Shown: positions 36,613 to 46,266, counted from the stretch's first letter. The stretch is DNA of 64,000 nucleotides from Ruminiclostridium sp. (GCA_017942025.1 JAGAVH010000016.1:1-64000); one strand, 5' to 3'. Notes: generated by a model not told the origin, from the sequence alone. Numbers and translations: made by a program.

Positions 36613-39003
36613 TTATCTATACTTAACTCTTTCGTTTCCGCCTCTGCCCATTATAGTAGCATATTCATCGCTTACTGCAACTGCATAAACAGAGTTTAAT
36701 CCATATTTATTGATAGATTCTCCGGTCATTTCTCCAGTTTTTATATCATAACAACGGATAATTACAGAGTTTTCATCAGCATTTACATGATAAGTGATAA
36801 GCTCTTTTCCGTCACTTGAAAGATTTACTCCTCTTCCTTCTGCAAGATGATTTACTTTTATTTTTCTGAATTCATTATCTTCGCTATCAAAAATAAGTAC
36901 ATCAGTTCCGCATAGCCCGCTTTCATAGCTTTCTATCGATTTCTGACCAATGTTATGAAAAACAGTTACACTACCTACAGTTATCTGCTTATAATCGTTA
37001 ATGCTTGTGTGATCTATTTCATCGACTATATTCCCAGAAAGATCAATAGCAACTGCTCCTCTTGCGTAAGCACTGCTTTCCTGTCGTACCATTACATATC
37101 CGTTTTCTGTCTTTTCTATAGAGGATATGAGAAGATCGGTGGGCAATTCACATAATTTGCTTTTTTCTCCTTGCGGATTTATCGTGTGAAGCACTTCCTG
37201 AATAGTGCCATTGCTATCTATTTTATACTCTATTGTTATCCATTTTTTGTCATCTGTAAAATGACCGAAATTAGAGAAAGTTAATGCTACAAGTCTGAAA
37301 TCGCTATCATAGATCTGATAACCATTGCCGTAATGTTCAGCTTTCCCGTCTGAGGTTAGCTGAATTTCTTGTTTTATTGCAATATATTTGCCTGATACAG
37401 CAACATCATATCCGTTGAAAGAGCATTCTAAAGAATAGTAGTCGGAGGATTCTTCGTTTACTCGGCTTATATCGATCTTATCCCATCCCATCTGATTGCT
37501 TTCAGTTATCTCTTCGTTAATCTGGACAGCTTCCTTCGGCAGAGTAAAGTTAGCGTCGGATAGCTTTAGGGTGGCGTATACTGTATCGCTATCAATATCA
37601 ACGATTGAAATTTCTTCGTCGTTAGAAAGAATCTGCATATTTTTACCATCAACTATTATATTGTCACAAAAATCAGAATAGCTGACTTTTTCCGGTTCTG
37701 CATTATCTGGTGCAACTTCGCTTTCTTCCTTCTTTTCGGCCGAGGATGTTTCGGGATTTTTATAAGTAAAATCGCTGTTTACACATAGCGTTGCTACGGA
37801 ATAAACGGTGGAAGCAAAACAGTCCGACGAGTAGGAATAAGGGACTGCAAGGGCGTATATAAAATCGCCTCTTTTTATTTCATCGTCAAAATCAGGCTTG
37901 AAGCTATAAGAGTATCCGGGATTATTTGTAAAATTGATATAGCTTTTGCCGCCATCGAAGGTTATCAGCTTATTGTTTTTGTAAAAGGATATTCTGTAGG
38001 TTGTTACTTCAGATTTTTTCCAGGATGCCTGAAGCTCATAATCCAGCTTACCGTCTTTTATCCTGTAAACGCCTGTTTCATCTCCGACTGTTCCTACGAA
38101 TATAACGCTGGTATCATGTACATCCGACTGTGTAAGCAGAGTTTTTTCCGACTTTTCCGAAAATTCAGCCTCTGAAATTTTTTGTGGCTTTTTGTTTAAC
38201 GTAAGAGATGCGGTAAACTCGGTACGGGCGTGATGTGCATTGCCAAAGGGCGGGGATTGTTCGCTCGGCACGTAATCAGGATTAAGATACGTAACAATTT
38301 GTATGGGTAATTCGCTTTTTTCTGCCGCCTCTGCAGTAACAACAGGGTCTAATTTTATTTCATAGGTTACCTTATCATTTGCCTTCATACTATCGGTAAT
38401 CAGCATTTCGGTAGGCTTACCATCTATTTCATAGCTTTGTAACAAACCGTCAACGTATATTGATAATCCTGCAGTAATATCGTATTTGTTGTATGAACCT
38501 GCCTTTATTTCAACCGAAAGCGTCATTTCGTTGCCGTCATAGATAAGCTCACGGTTATTATCATTTACAGTTGTTATGAAGGTACCGAGACTTTTTTCCA
38601 TTGTCTGCTGGGTTGCGCTGTCGAGTTCATCACCGGGTTTGCTTTCTTCATTTTCGTTGCTTTCCGGTGCGAAAGGGTTATCGGGTTTACTTGTAATGAA
38701 TGGATCTTCGATCTTGCTTTCATTATAATCTGAAGATATGCCACCAAGTACCTGCACTCCGTTGTTATTCATGATAAAAAACACCGAAACTGCTGCAACA
38801 CAGACAAATGCCGCCGCTATGCCTGCGATTTTTGCTATTAAATTCGATTTTTTTATCTGCTTTTTCATCTCAACAAGGTCCTCCGCATTTATTGTAATCT
38901 GCTTCTTTGATTCATTGCTAAACTTTTCTGGCAGGCAGGAAGAAGCCTCTTCGATAAACTTTTCATCTATATCGTTTATAGTATTTTTTATAATTTCGTA
39001 CAT
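36613..39003 (-). CDS. membrane-anchored presumed anti-sigma factor with large extracellular part
   Basis: 796 residues. A short cytoplasmic N-terminus (1-56, with INAEDLVEMKKQIKKSN), one transmembrane helix (about 57-78), a linker with DPF motifs, an extracellular sensor-like domain (about 140-300), a second beta domain (about 300-400) and a C-terminal beta-propeller-like region (about 430-796). The gene follows an ECF sigma gene by 17 bases with AAAAGGAGG, the usual place of an anti-sigma factor. Its N-terminus is closely similar to that of the protein at 40514. The anti-sigma function is inferred from position and topology, not from a recognised domain. Confidence 0.65.
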   Translation of the reverse strand: MYEIIKNTINDIDEKFIEEASSCLPEKFSNESKKQITINAEDLVEMKKQIKKSNLIAKIAGIAAAFVCVAAVSVFFIMNNNGVQVLGGISSDYNESKIEDPFITSKPDNPFAPESNENEESKPGDELDSATQQTMEKSLGTFITTVNDNNRELIYDGNEMTLSVEIKAGSYNKYDITAGLSIYVDGLLQSYEIDGKPTEMLITDSMKANDKVTYEIKLDPVVTAEAAEKSELPIQIVTYLNPDYVPSEQSPPFGNAHHARTEFTASLTLNKKPQKISEAEFSEKSEKTLLTQSDVHDTSVIFVGTVGDETGVYRIKDGKLDYELQASWKKSEVTTYRISFYKNNKLITFDGGKSYINFTNNPGYSYSFKPDFDDEIKRGDFIYALAVPYSYSSDCFASTVYSVATLCVNSDFTYKNPETSSAEKKEESEVAPDNAEPEKVSYSDFCDNIIVDGKNMQILSNDEEISIVDIDSDTVYATLKLSDANFTLPKEAVQINEEITESNQMGWDKIDISRVNEESSDYYSLECSFNGYDVAVSGKYIAIKQEIQLTSDGKAEHYGNGYQIYDSDFRLVALTFSNFGHFTDDKKWITIEYKIDSNGTIQEVLHTINPQGEKSKLCELPTDLLISSIEKTENGYVMVRQESSAYARGAVAIDLSGNIVDEIDHTSINDYKQITVGSVTVFHNIGQKSIESYESGLCGTDVLIFDSEDNEFRKIKVNHLAEGRGVNLSSDGKELITYHVNADENSVIIRCYDIKTGEMTGESINKYGLNSVYAVAVSDEYATIMGRGGNERVKYR

Positions 39004-39020
39004 ACAAGCTTCCTCCTTTT

Positions 39021-39572
39021 TTAAACCTTGTAGCCGTCTTTTTCAAGATGGCTTTTTAGCTCATCGCGAAGTCTGAACAGTTTTGTTTTTACGGTAGCCT
39101 CTTTGATACCAAGGGCATAGGCTATATCCTTATATGTAAAATTGTAATAATACCTGAGTACGAAAACCTTTCGGTTTTCCTCTTTTTGTTCTGCTAAAAA
39201 GGCGTTTATACAACTGCTTAAATTCTTGTTGTCAAACTCTTCTTCAGCGTCTTTCACAATCTGAAAGGCTTCAGTCAGCTCCATAAAGAACATTTCTTCG
39301 CTCTGCAGCGGATTTTTCTTTTTCATTCTTAAGGCGTTATTGCGGACAATACTGCATATATAAGCCTTTAACGATCTCGGTTTGTTTGGTGGAACGGACG
39401 ACCACAGGTTGAAATATGATGTGTTTACGCAGGCATTCGCTTCGTCATAATCCTTTAATATATTGCAGGCTATCTTTCTGCAAAGAGAGCCGTATTTTTT
39501 CTCGGTATCAGATATCGCTTGTTCATCTCTGTCAAAAAGCTTATCTATTATTTCGTTATCGCTCGTCTTCAA
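39021..39572 (-). CDS. ECF-type RNA polymerase sigma factor (module 2)
   Basis: 183 residues from a TTG at 39572. The first ATG (39602) lies upstream of the ribosome binding site AAAGGGAGAG, and the TTG start aligns exactly with the paralog at 42367 (KTSDNEIIDKLFDRDE against KISDQRIIEMLFDRDE). Sigma region 2 is at about 15-80 and region 4 at about 120-175, with YYYNFTYKDIAYALGIKEAT as the helix-turn-helix. It is the first gene of a module with the anti-sigma-like and lipoprotein genes. Confidence 0.85.
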   Translation of the reverse strand: MKTSDNEIIDKLFDRDEQAISDTEKKYGSLCRKIACNILKDYDEANACVNTSYFNLWSSVPPNKPRSLKAYICSIVRNNALRMKKKNPLQSEEMFFMELTEAFQIVKDAEEEFDNKNLSSCINAFLAEQKEENRKVFVLRYYYNFTYKDIAYALGIKEATVKTKLFRLRDELKSHLEKDGYKV

Positions 39573-39645
39573 GATATCTCTCCCTTTCTTTAATTTATCC
39601 ATCTATAAAATAAGAGTTCGCAAAATCTTCAGATGTTCCCATTTT

Positions 39646-39674
39646 ATGATAACATTTTTAAAAATATCTTGCAA
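39646..39674 (-). promoter_or_regulatory. promoter of sigma module 2, conserved with module 1
   Basis: Minus strand: CTTCCC, then TTGCAA (39669-39674), 17 bases, TATCAT (39646-39651). The same elements with the same spacing lie upstream of the other sigma gene (42439-42467). The distance to the TTG start is about 74 bases in both. Nothing else is seen between this site and the lipoprotein at 39748. Confidence 0.7.
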
Positions 39675-39747
39675 CAGGGAAGTAGAGGAAAAGAAAAAGT
39701 CAGCCGAGAGGCTGACCTTTTGGAATCCTTTGCTTTATTTAATAGGA

Positions 39748-40512
39748 TTACCTCTCGATAGATACCTTTTCTCCATCACTCATAAAGCTTATATCTTCTT
39801 TTGTTACTTTCAAAGTATAGGGAGTTACCGTCTTATCAGTAAGAATTTCAGTTTTGCCGCTTTTTATTTCGTACTGCTTTAATATGCCTTCAACTGTGAC
39901 ATAGAAAATATAATTGCCGTCATAAGCTACATCATATCGAACTTTATCGGCAATGATATTCTTTGCGGTTTTATCAGGCAACACTTTAAAAATGCCTTTG
40001 GTATAATCGGTAAAAAATACATCATTGTCGTTTGAAAACACAAAATCAGGTTGTAGCCCTAAATCCTTTTCAACCTGTTCAAAGGAGAAGGAGAGCCCAA
40101 AAACCACTTTTTCTGCTATTCTGGTTTTTTCAAAGACTCTTTCCACAGAAAAATCCTTTAAATCTATTCTGTCAATCACCTCTGTTCCGCTTGATTTTAT
40201 AAGGCGAGGAACATAGAGATAATTGTTTGTGGCAAACAGCCCGTGAATATAGCACTCTTTTTCGGTAGGAAAGGCAGGAATCACCTTACTGCTTATGGAC
40301 ATTTTTTTGGACATACATAGTACGGCATAGTCCTTGTCATCCGTTCTTACCATATCATATAAGAAAGTATACCGATTGTTTTCGTGCGTGTTTTGAGTAT
40401 TATGTACTATGCCGCCATATAACGATAATCCGTCTGACTCCTCCGTAACTGAACAGGCTGTGATAGAAAGCAACAGAAAAAAGCAGCTTAATAGCAAAGA
40501 TAATAATTTCAT
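39748..40512 (-). CDS. lipoprotein with conserved beta-rich C-terminus (copy C)
   Basis: 254 residues from the ATG at 40512, which gives a clean signal peptide (MKLLSLLLSCFF) and lipobox ITAC. Another in-frame ATG at 40524 is possible. It overlaps or abuts the end of the 427-residue gene, so translational coupling is likely. Mature part begins with SLYGGIVHN, similar to copy B. The C-terminal block (ILKQYEIKSGKTEILTDKTV...) is shared with copies A and B. Confidence 0.65.
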   Translation of the reverse strand: MKLLSLLLSCFFLLLSITACSVTEESDGLSLYGGIVHNTQNTHENNRYTFLYDMVRTDDKDYAVLCMSKKMSISSKVIPAFPTEKECYIHGLFATNNYLYVPRLIKSSGTEVIDRIDLKDFSVERVFEKTRIAEKVVFGLSFSFEQVEKDLGLQPDFVFSNDNDVFFTDYTKGIFKVLPDKTAKNIIADKVRYDVAYDGNYIFYVTVEGILKQYEIKSGKTEILTDKTVTPYTLKVTKEDISFMSDGEKVSIER

Positions 40513-40513
40513 T

Positions 40514-41797
40514 TTACTTATCATTGGTGTATGGAAGAATAACGGAAGGGAAGGCGCTACACGACATATGCGTTTCCTCACTTTCGTCAAGACAATGCAT
40601 TATAAGAATATCTATACTGTCGTAAGGCTTTACGTTCAATATTTTGTCAGGCTTTATTTCATATAGATAACCCGATCTTACGTCTATTTCAATGTATTCA
40701 GAGCCATCTGAAAGTTTTGTGGGGATGCCGTTTACAAGGAATAAAAGTCTTATCTTTTCATTTTTGTTGCCTGAAATAACAGCGCCTAACTTAACCTCTC
40801 CGTTTTTATCTGCTCTTATTACCTGTTCTGACCTATCTTCGTCGATAATCTCGGCTTTAGATCCACTATTTAAATTAAATACTATCTCCGGATGCTTTTT
40901 CAATACGTCTACCGTCATAAGCTCTTCTGTATATTGGGTTTCAGATTTTTTTATGTCCTTTACCTTCAGTTCGGTATTAACGTTCAGAATTCGTGTGGCA
41001 AATACAACGTTAGCATGAAGATTTGAACATTCGGGATAAATGGGGTCAACCCTGAAATCCGGATTTGATATTTGTACAAGAGATATTTCCAGCTTATTTT
41101 TACCCTTGTCGGCTTCTGCTATAACTGGTTCAAATTCAAAATCCAGGCTGTATGATGCATCGCTTGAGTTATAATCAACGCCTTTCACAAGACGATGAAT
41201 ATATATTTCACCCTGTTCTTTTCCGTTAACCGTAATATTCTGTAATACGCCGTTAACCGTTATATACCAGCCAAAGGATATAGCGTCGGGAATTATTTTT
41301 GCATTCAGACTTTGTTTCATTTCAAAATTAAATCTGACCTTTCCTCCGTTATAATCAATATATGCAGGGTTTTCTTTATTCTCATTTTCAAACTTTGCAG
41401 TAGGTGCGCCGGACGTAAGAAGGAGACGGTTGATTTTATCCATCGCATTCTGTTTTTCCGGGGATATCTGCGGCTCTTCATCCTCGCCTTCGGTAAACGG
41501 ATCGGAGATCAGAGAGTTTTCACCACTGCTACCAAGCACCTGCACCTTATTGTTATTCACAACAAGTAAAATAGCAACAGTCATAACGCAAATAAACGCC
41601 GCCGCCACAGCTGTTATTTTCGCTAAACGATTTGTCTTTTTTATTTCTTTTTTCATCTCAACAAGGTCCTCCGAATTTATTGTAATATCTCTTTTTGCAT
41701 CTTCCTTCGGTAAATGAAAGCACTTCGCCGTTTTGATAAGATACTTTTCATCAATGCCGTCTATGGCTTCTGTCATAGCATCATAAATAGTCTTCAT
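40514..41797 (-). CDS. membrane-anchored presumed anti-sigma factor
   Basis: 427 residues. Cytoplasmic N-terminus (1-60, INSEDLVEMKKEIKKTN), transmembrane helix about 61-82, linker with ENSLISDPF, then an extracellular domain about 135-290 related to those at 36613 and 34636 (WYITVNGVLQNITVNGKE, ISNPDFRVD, NLHANVVF) and a second beta domain to the end. It has no C-terminal propeller, unlike the 796-residue paralog. It lies 15 bases after the sigma gene. Anti-sigma role inferred. Confidence 0.65.
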   Translation of the reverse strand: MKTIYDAMTEAIDGIDEKYLIKTAKCFHLPKEDAKRDITINSEDLVEMKKEIKKTNRLAKITAVAAAFICVMTVAILLVVNNNKVQVLGSSGENSLISDPFTEGEDEEPQISPEKQNAMDKINRLLLTSGAPTAKFENENKENPAYIDYNGGKVRFNFEMKQSLNAKIIPDAISFGWYITVNGVLQNITVNGKEQGEIYIHRLVKGVDYNSSDASYSLDFEFEPVIAEADKGKNKLEISLVQISNPDFRVDPIYPECSNLHANVVFATRILNVNTELKVKDIKKSETQYTEELMTVDVLKKHPEIVFNLNSGSKAEIIDEDRSEQVIRADKNGEVKLGAVISGNKNEKIRLLFLVNGIPTKLSDGSEYIEIDVRSGYLYEIKPDKILNVKPYDSIDILIMHCLDESEETHMSCSAFPSVILPYTNDK

Positions 41798-41812
41798 AAT
41801 AAACTCCTTTCC

Positions 41813-42367
41813 TTATAAATCATAGCCCTTGTCGATAAGAAATAGCTTTAGTGCTTCTCTTATTCTGAATAGCCTTGTTTTTATTGCGGGTTCCTTTATG
41901 TTAAGATTTGATGATATATCATTTACCGAAAAGTTATAGTAGTATCTCATAACGAATATCTTCTGATTTACATCCTTCTGCTCTGACAAAAATTCGTTTA
42001 TGTACGTGCATAGCATTTTTCCGTCGTAGCTTGTTTCGGTATTTTCGCAATCGGGGAAAATCTGGATAAGCTCAGTAATATTAGACTCTGTTTTTTCGTA
42101 TACTTTTCGTTTTCTGCAGATATCTACCGATATGTTACGCACAATACCGCAAAGGTAAGCCTTGAGCGATTTCGGCTTTGCCGGTGGTATGGAGTTCCAT
42201 AACTCAAAAAGCGAGTTATTCACACATTCCTCCGCTTCATCATAATCTCCGATTATTTTGTATGCAATTCTACGGCAAAGCGCCCCATACGTATTACCTG
42301 TGACGGTAAGTGCCCGTTCATCTCTATCAAAAAGCATTTCTATAATACGCTGATCGCTGATTTTCAA
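41813..42367 (-). CDS. ECF-type RNA polymerase sigma factor (module 1)
   Basis: 184 residues starting at TTG 42367 (AAAGGG about ten bases upstream; no alternative ATG with a ribosome binding site). Region 2 contains GDYDEAEECVNNSLFELWNS, and region 4 contains YYYNFSVNDISSNLNIKEPA. It is closely related to the sigma factor at 39021 along its whole length, so the two modules arose by duplication. Confidence 0.85.
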   Translation of the reverse strand: MKISDQRIIEMLFDRDERALTVTGNTYGALCRRIAYKIIGDYDEAEECVNNSLFELWNSIPPAKPKSLKAYLCGIVRNISVDICRKRKVYEKTESNITELIQIFPDCENTETSYDGKMLCTYINEFLSEQKDVNQKIFVMRYYYNFSVNDISSNLNIKEPAIKTRLFRIREALKLFLIDKGYDL

Positions 42368-42438
42368 AATGCATCATCCCTTTCTGATTTCGCCCTCTAC
42401 TAAATAAGTCCGTTATTTTTAAAAAAGGTTACGTTTAT

Positions 42439-42467
42439 ATGATAACTTTTTTAAATAGTTTTTGCAA
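42439..42467 (-). promoter_or_regulatory. promoter of sigma module 1, conserved with module 2
   Basis: Minus strand: CTTCCC, TTGCAA (42462-42467), 17-base spacer, TATCAT (42439-42444), in the same arrangement as at 39646-39674. The elements resemble sigma-A boxes, but the shared CTTCCC and GTTATCATA context could reflect autoregulation. Confidence 0.7.
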
Positions 42468-42655
42468 TAGGGAAGATAAGCTGAGAGAAAAGTATACAAA
42501 AAAGTAAATACTTTTCTGATATATACACAAAAATAATGCCTGCCCTTTCACGGAGGATTTACTTCATCAACCGCTATAGACAGACATTTTATTAAATATA
42601 AAGCTTTATAAACACATTTATATTATGTGCTATTTGACTTTTTTATGACTTACAA
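42468..42655. other. intergenic gap between hydrogenase operon and sigma module
   Basis: It contains a perfect 10-bp hairpin AGAAAAGTAT/ATACTTTTCT (42486-42517), a palindrome TATAAAGCTTTATA (about 42597-42610) and a weak CACAT/ATGTG hairpin that may terminate the hydrogenase operon. No gene was seen. Confidence 0.5.
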
Positions 42656-44407
42656 TTACTTGCTTAAGTTGCTAGCCTTGTAAGTTGTGTGGAGAAGCTC
42701 GTGAGCCTTGTGGCTACCGGGTTCGCCTAAGAAGTTTTCATAAACTTCCTTAACGTCAGCACTTTCGTGTGACTTTCTTACTGTGTTAGCGTTATCGAGG
42801 CTATAAAGAGCCTTAGCACGCTCAGCACGGATATCTGTGAAGTTATGAACGTCAGCAGGCTGGATAACCTGACCACCACCATTTACACAACCGCCGGGGC
42901 AAGCCATGATTTCGATGAAGTGGCATTCAACTTCGCCATTCTTAACCTGTGTTAAGAACTTCTTTGCATTTGCAAGACCTGATACAACAGCAACCTTAAC
43001 TGTTAAGTCGCCAACCTTGTATTCAGCCATCTTGATGCCTTCAACGCCTCTAACGTCGTTGAATTCGATAGGGCTGTCAGCATTTTCGCCTGTGAGCTTC
43101 CATACTGCAGTTCTGAGAGCTGCTTCCATAACGCCGCCTGTTGCGCCGAAGATAACAGCAGCACCTGTACCTGTACCGAGAGGAGAATCAGCCTTTTCAT
43201 CAGGAAGATCTCTGAAGCGTAAACCAGCCTTGTTGATCATCTTAACGAGTTCTCTTGTTGTGATAGCGATATCAACATCAGGAACGCCTGCTGCAGACTG
43301 ATCATCTCTGCCGATTTCGAACTTCTTTGCTGTACAAGGCATAACGGATACACTTACGATGTTCTTGGGATCGATACCCATCTTCTGTGCCCAGTATGTC
43401 TTTGTGATAGCACCGTTCATCTGCTGAGGAGACTTGCAGGAAGAAAGGTTAGGAATGAATTCAGGGAAGTAAGCTTCGCAGTAACGAATCCATCCGGGTG
43501 AGCAGGAGGTGATCATAGGAAGAACACCGCCGTTTGTAACTCTGTCTAAGAATTCGTGTGACTCTTCCATAATTGTAAGGTCAGCACCGAAGTTTGTATC
43601 AAATACAGCGTTGAAGCCGAGTCTCTTGAGGGCTGCAACCATCTTGCCTTCAACAGGAGTACCCATTTCGTAGCCGAATGCTTCGCCAAGAGATGCTCTT
43701 ACAGCGGGAGCTGTCTGAACAACTACAACCTTTTCGGGATCAGCAAGAGCTGCCCAAACCTTATCTGTATCATCCTTTTCAGAAAGAGCGCCTGTAGGAC
43801 ATGCTGTGATACACTGACCACAGGATACACAAGCTGTTTCTGCTAAAGGCATTTCAAATGCACAAGCAACAGAAGTGTTAAAACCACGGTTGTTAGCACC
43901 GATTACGCCGATATCCTGAGTGATACCGCAGGCAGCGATACAACGACGGCAGAGGATACACTTGTTGTTATCTCTGTACATATGCTTTGCGCTTAAATCG
44001 ATGTCATATTCATTCTTTGCGCCTTCGAAATATGTTGAGTTGTCAACACCGAGTTCCTTACAGAGCTGCTGAAGTTCGCAGTTGCCACTTCTTGAGCAAG
44101 CAAGGCAGTCCATGTTGTGGTTTGAAAGAATGAGCTGAAGTGTCATCTTTCTGCTTTCGAGAACAGCAGGGGAGTGAGTTAAAATGTTCTTACCCTCGTC
44201 AAACTTTGAAAGAGGATATACACAGGAAGCAACAAGGCTTCTTGCACCTGTCATTTCAACTACGCAGATACGGCATGCACCAATTGCATTGATGTCCTTT
44301 AACCAGCAGAGAGTAGGAATTCTGATACCGTTAGCACGACAAGCTTCAAGTATGGTGGTTCCTTCTTCTACGGAATATTCTATGCCGTTAATTTTAATAT
44401 TAACCAT
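42656..44407 (-). CDS. hndD: [FeFe] hydrogenase catalytic subunit, NADH-dependent type
   Basis: 583 residues from the ATG at 44407 (AAAGGAAA upstream). N-terminal 2Fe-2S domain (CRANGIRIPTLCWLKDINAI, GACRIC), the His-ligated 4Fe-4S motif (HNMDCLACSRSGNC), two 4Fe-4S motifs (CILCRRCIAAC, CVSCGQCITACP), then the H-cluster domain with TSCSPGW, MPCTAKK and ACPGGCVNGGG. Ser follows the first H-cluster Cys, as in many multimeric bifurcating enzymes. With the NuoE- and NuoF-like subunits it would make H2 from NADH and reduced ferredoxin. Confidence 0.95.
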   Translation of the reverse strand: MVNIKINGIEYSVEEGTTILEACRANGIRIPTLCWLKDINAIGACRICVVEMTGARSLVASCVYPLSKFDEGKNILTHSPAVLESRKMTLQLILSNHNMDCLACSRSGNCELQQLCKELGVDNSTYFEGAKNEYDIDLSAKHMYRDNNKCILCRRCIAACGITQDIGVIGANNRGFNTSVACAFEMPLAETACVSCGQCITACPTGALSEKDDTDKVWAALADPEKVVVVQTAPAVRASLGEAFGYEMGTPVEGKMVAALKRLGFNAVFDTNFGADLTIMEESHEFLDRVTNGGVLPMITSCSPGWIRYCEAYFPEFIPNLSSCKSPQQMNGAITKTYWAQKMGIDPKNIVSVSVMPCTAKKFEIGRDDQSAAGVPDVDIAITTRELVKMINKAGLRFRDLPDEKADSPLGTGTGAAVIFGATGGVMEAALRTAVWKLTGENADSPIEFNDVRGVEGIKMAEYKVGDLTVKVAVVSGLANAKKFLTQVKNGEVECHFIEIMACPGGCVNGGGQVIQPADVHNFTDIRAERAKALYSLDNANTVRKSHESADVKEVYENFLGEPGSHKAHELLHTTYKASNLSK

Positions 44408-44450
44408 AGTTATAAAATTTCCTTTCAAATAATCCGTTTATCGTCTGCGA

Positions 44451-46244
44451 TTATTCCTTGATAATAGCAGCGAACTTACACTTAGACATACAAGCACCGC
44501 ACTTGATACACTTGGAAGTATCAATAACGTGAGGCTGCTTAACTGTGCCGGAGATTGCGCCAACGGGACAAGCTCTTGCACAAGCTGTACAACCCTTACA
44601 CTTGTCTTCAACAATCTTATATGTAAGAAGATCCTGACATACGCCTGCGGGACACTTCTTGTCAACAACGTGTGCAAGGTATTCATCCTTGAAGTACTTG
44701 AGTGTGGAAAGAACAGGGTTAGGAGCTGTCTGACCAAGACCGCAGAGTGAGTTGTTCTTGATGTAGTAGCAGAGCTTTTCCATCTTGTCGATGTCTTCGA
44801 GTGTAGCGTTACCGGAAGTAACCTTTTCTAACATTTCGTAAAGACGCTTTGTACCGATACGGCAAGGTGTACACTTACCACAGGATTCGTCAACTGTGAA
44901 TTCGAGGAAGAACTTAGCGATGTCAACCATACAGTTGTCTTCGTCCATAACGATAAGTCCGCCTGAACCCATCATAGAGCCGATAGCAATGAGGTTATCG
45001 TAGTCGATTTCAACGTCGATAAGCTCTGTAGGAATGCATCCGCCTGAAGGACCACCTGTCTGAGCAGCCTTGAACTTCTTGCCATTGGGGATACCGCCAC
45101 CGATTTCGTAAACAACTTCACGGAGTGTAGTACCCATAGGAATTTCTACAAGACCTGTGTTGTTGATCTTACCGCCGAGGGCGAATACCTTTGTACCCTT
45201 GGATCTTTCTGTACCCATGGATGTGAACCATTCAACACCCTTTAAGATGATCTGGGGAATATTTGCATATGTTTCTACGTTATTAAGAACAGTAGGCTTT
45301 CTGAAAAGACCGCTTTCTGCAGGGAAGGGAGGTCTGGGTCTGGGTTCGCCTCTGTTACCTTCGATAGATGTCATAAGAGCAGTTTCTTCGCCACATACGA
45401 ATGCGCCTGCACCAAGACGGATTTCAAGATTGAAACTGAAATCTGTATCAAAGATGTTATCGCCGAGCATGCCGTATTCCTTAGCCTGATCGATAGCAAT
45501 CTGTAAACGGTTTACAGCGATGGGGTATTCAGCACGAACGTAAACGTAACCCTGTGTAGCGCCGATAGCATAGCCTGCGATAGCCATAGCTTCAATAAGA
45601 GCGTGGGGGTCACCTTCGAGGATAGAACGGTCCATAAATGCACCGGGGTCACCTTCGTCGGCATTACAGCAAACGTACTTCTGATCCGCATCCTTAACAA
45701 GATCCTTAGCGAGCTGCCACTTCTTACCTGTGGGGAATCCGCCGCCGCCTCTGCCTCTGAGACCGGAATCAAGAATTGTCTTGATAACATCGTCGGGAGT
45801 CATTTCCTTAAGAACCTTATAAAGAGCCTGGTAGCCGTCTACACCGATATATTCTTCAATGTTTTCGGGGTTGATAACACCACAGTTTCTGAGTGCTACA
45901 CGCTTCTGCTTCTTATAGAAGTTTGTTTCGTTAAGAGATTTGATTTCGTTCTGAGCAACTGTTTCATCATAAACAAGACGTGTAACGATACGTCCCTTTA
46001 AGAGATGCTCTTCAACGATTTCGGGGATGTCGTCGATGTTTACTGTAGAGTAGAAGGTACCCTCGGGGTAAACAATCATGATAGGACCAAGTGCACAAAG
46101 ACCGAAGCAACCGGTTCTTACAACCTTAACTTCGTCGGCAAGTCCATTTTTTGCAATTTCTTCTTCAAGTTTGTCGGCGATTTTCATACTGCCTGATGAT
46201 GTACAACCAGTACCACCGCAAATAAGAACTTGTGAACGATACAT
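44451..46244 (-). CDS. hndC: NuoF-like NADH-binding subunit of the hydrogenase
   Basis: 597 residues. N-terminal thioredoxin-like 2Fe-2S domain (CGGTGCTSSGS, GCFGLCALGP), FMN/NADH domain with GLRGRGGGGFPTGKKW, 4Fe-4S site CGKCTPCRIGTKR, and two C-terminal ferredoxin motifs (CKGCTACARACP, CIKCGACMSKC). Length and order match HydB/HndC of electron-bifurcating hydrogenases. It lies 22 bases after hndB. Confidence 0.95.
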   Translation of the reverse strand: MYRSQVLICGGTGCTSSGSMKIADKLEEEIAKNGLADEVKVVRTGCFGLCALGPIMIVYPEGTFYSTVNIDDIPEIVEEHLLKGRIVTRLVYDETVAQNEIKSLNETNFYKKQKRVALRNCGVINPENIEEYIGVDGYQALYKVLKEMTPDDVIKTILDSGLRGRGGGGFPTGKKWQLAKDLVKDADQKYVCCNADEGDPGAFMDRSILEGDPHALIEAMAIAGYAIGATQGYVYVRAEYPIAVNRLQIAIDQAKEYGMLGDNIFDTDFSFNLEIRLGAGAFVCGEETALMTSIEGNRGEPRPRPPFPAESGLFRKPTVLNNVETYANIPQIILKGVEWFTSMGTERSKGTKVFALGGKINNTGLVEIPMGTTLREVVYEIGGGIPNGKKFKAAQTGGPSGGCIPTELIDVEIDYDNLIAIGSMMGSGGLIVMDEDNCMVDIAKFFLEFTVDESCGKCTPCRIGTKRLYEMLEKVTSGNATLEDIDKMEKLCYYIKNNSLCGLGQTAPNPVLSTLKYFKDEYLAHVVDKKCPAGVCQDLLTYKIVEDKCKGCTACARACPVGAISGTVKQPHVIDTSKCIKCGACMSKCKFAAIIKE

Positions 46245-46266
46245 ATTTATCTTATCCTTTCAATAA

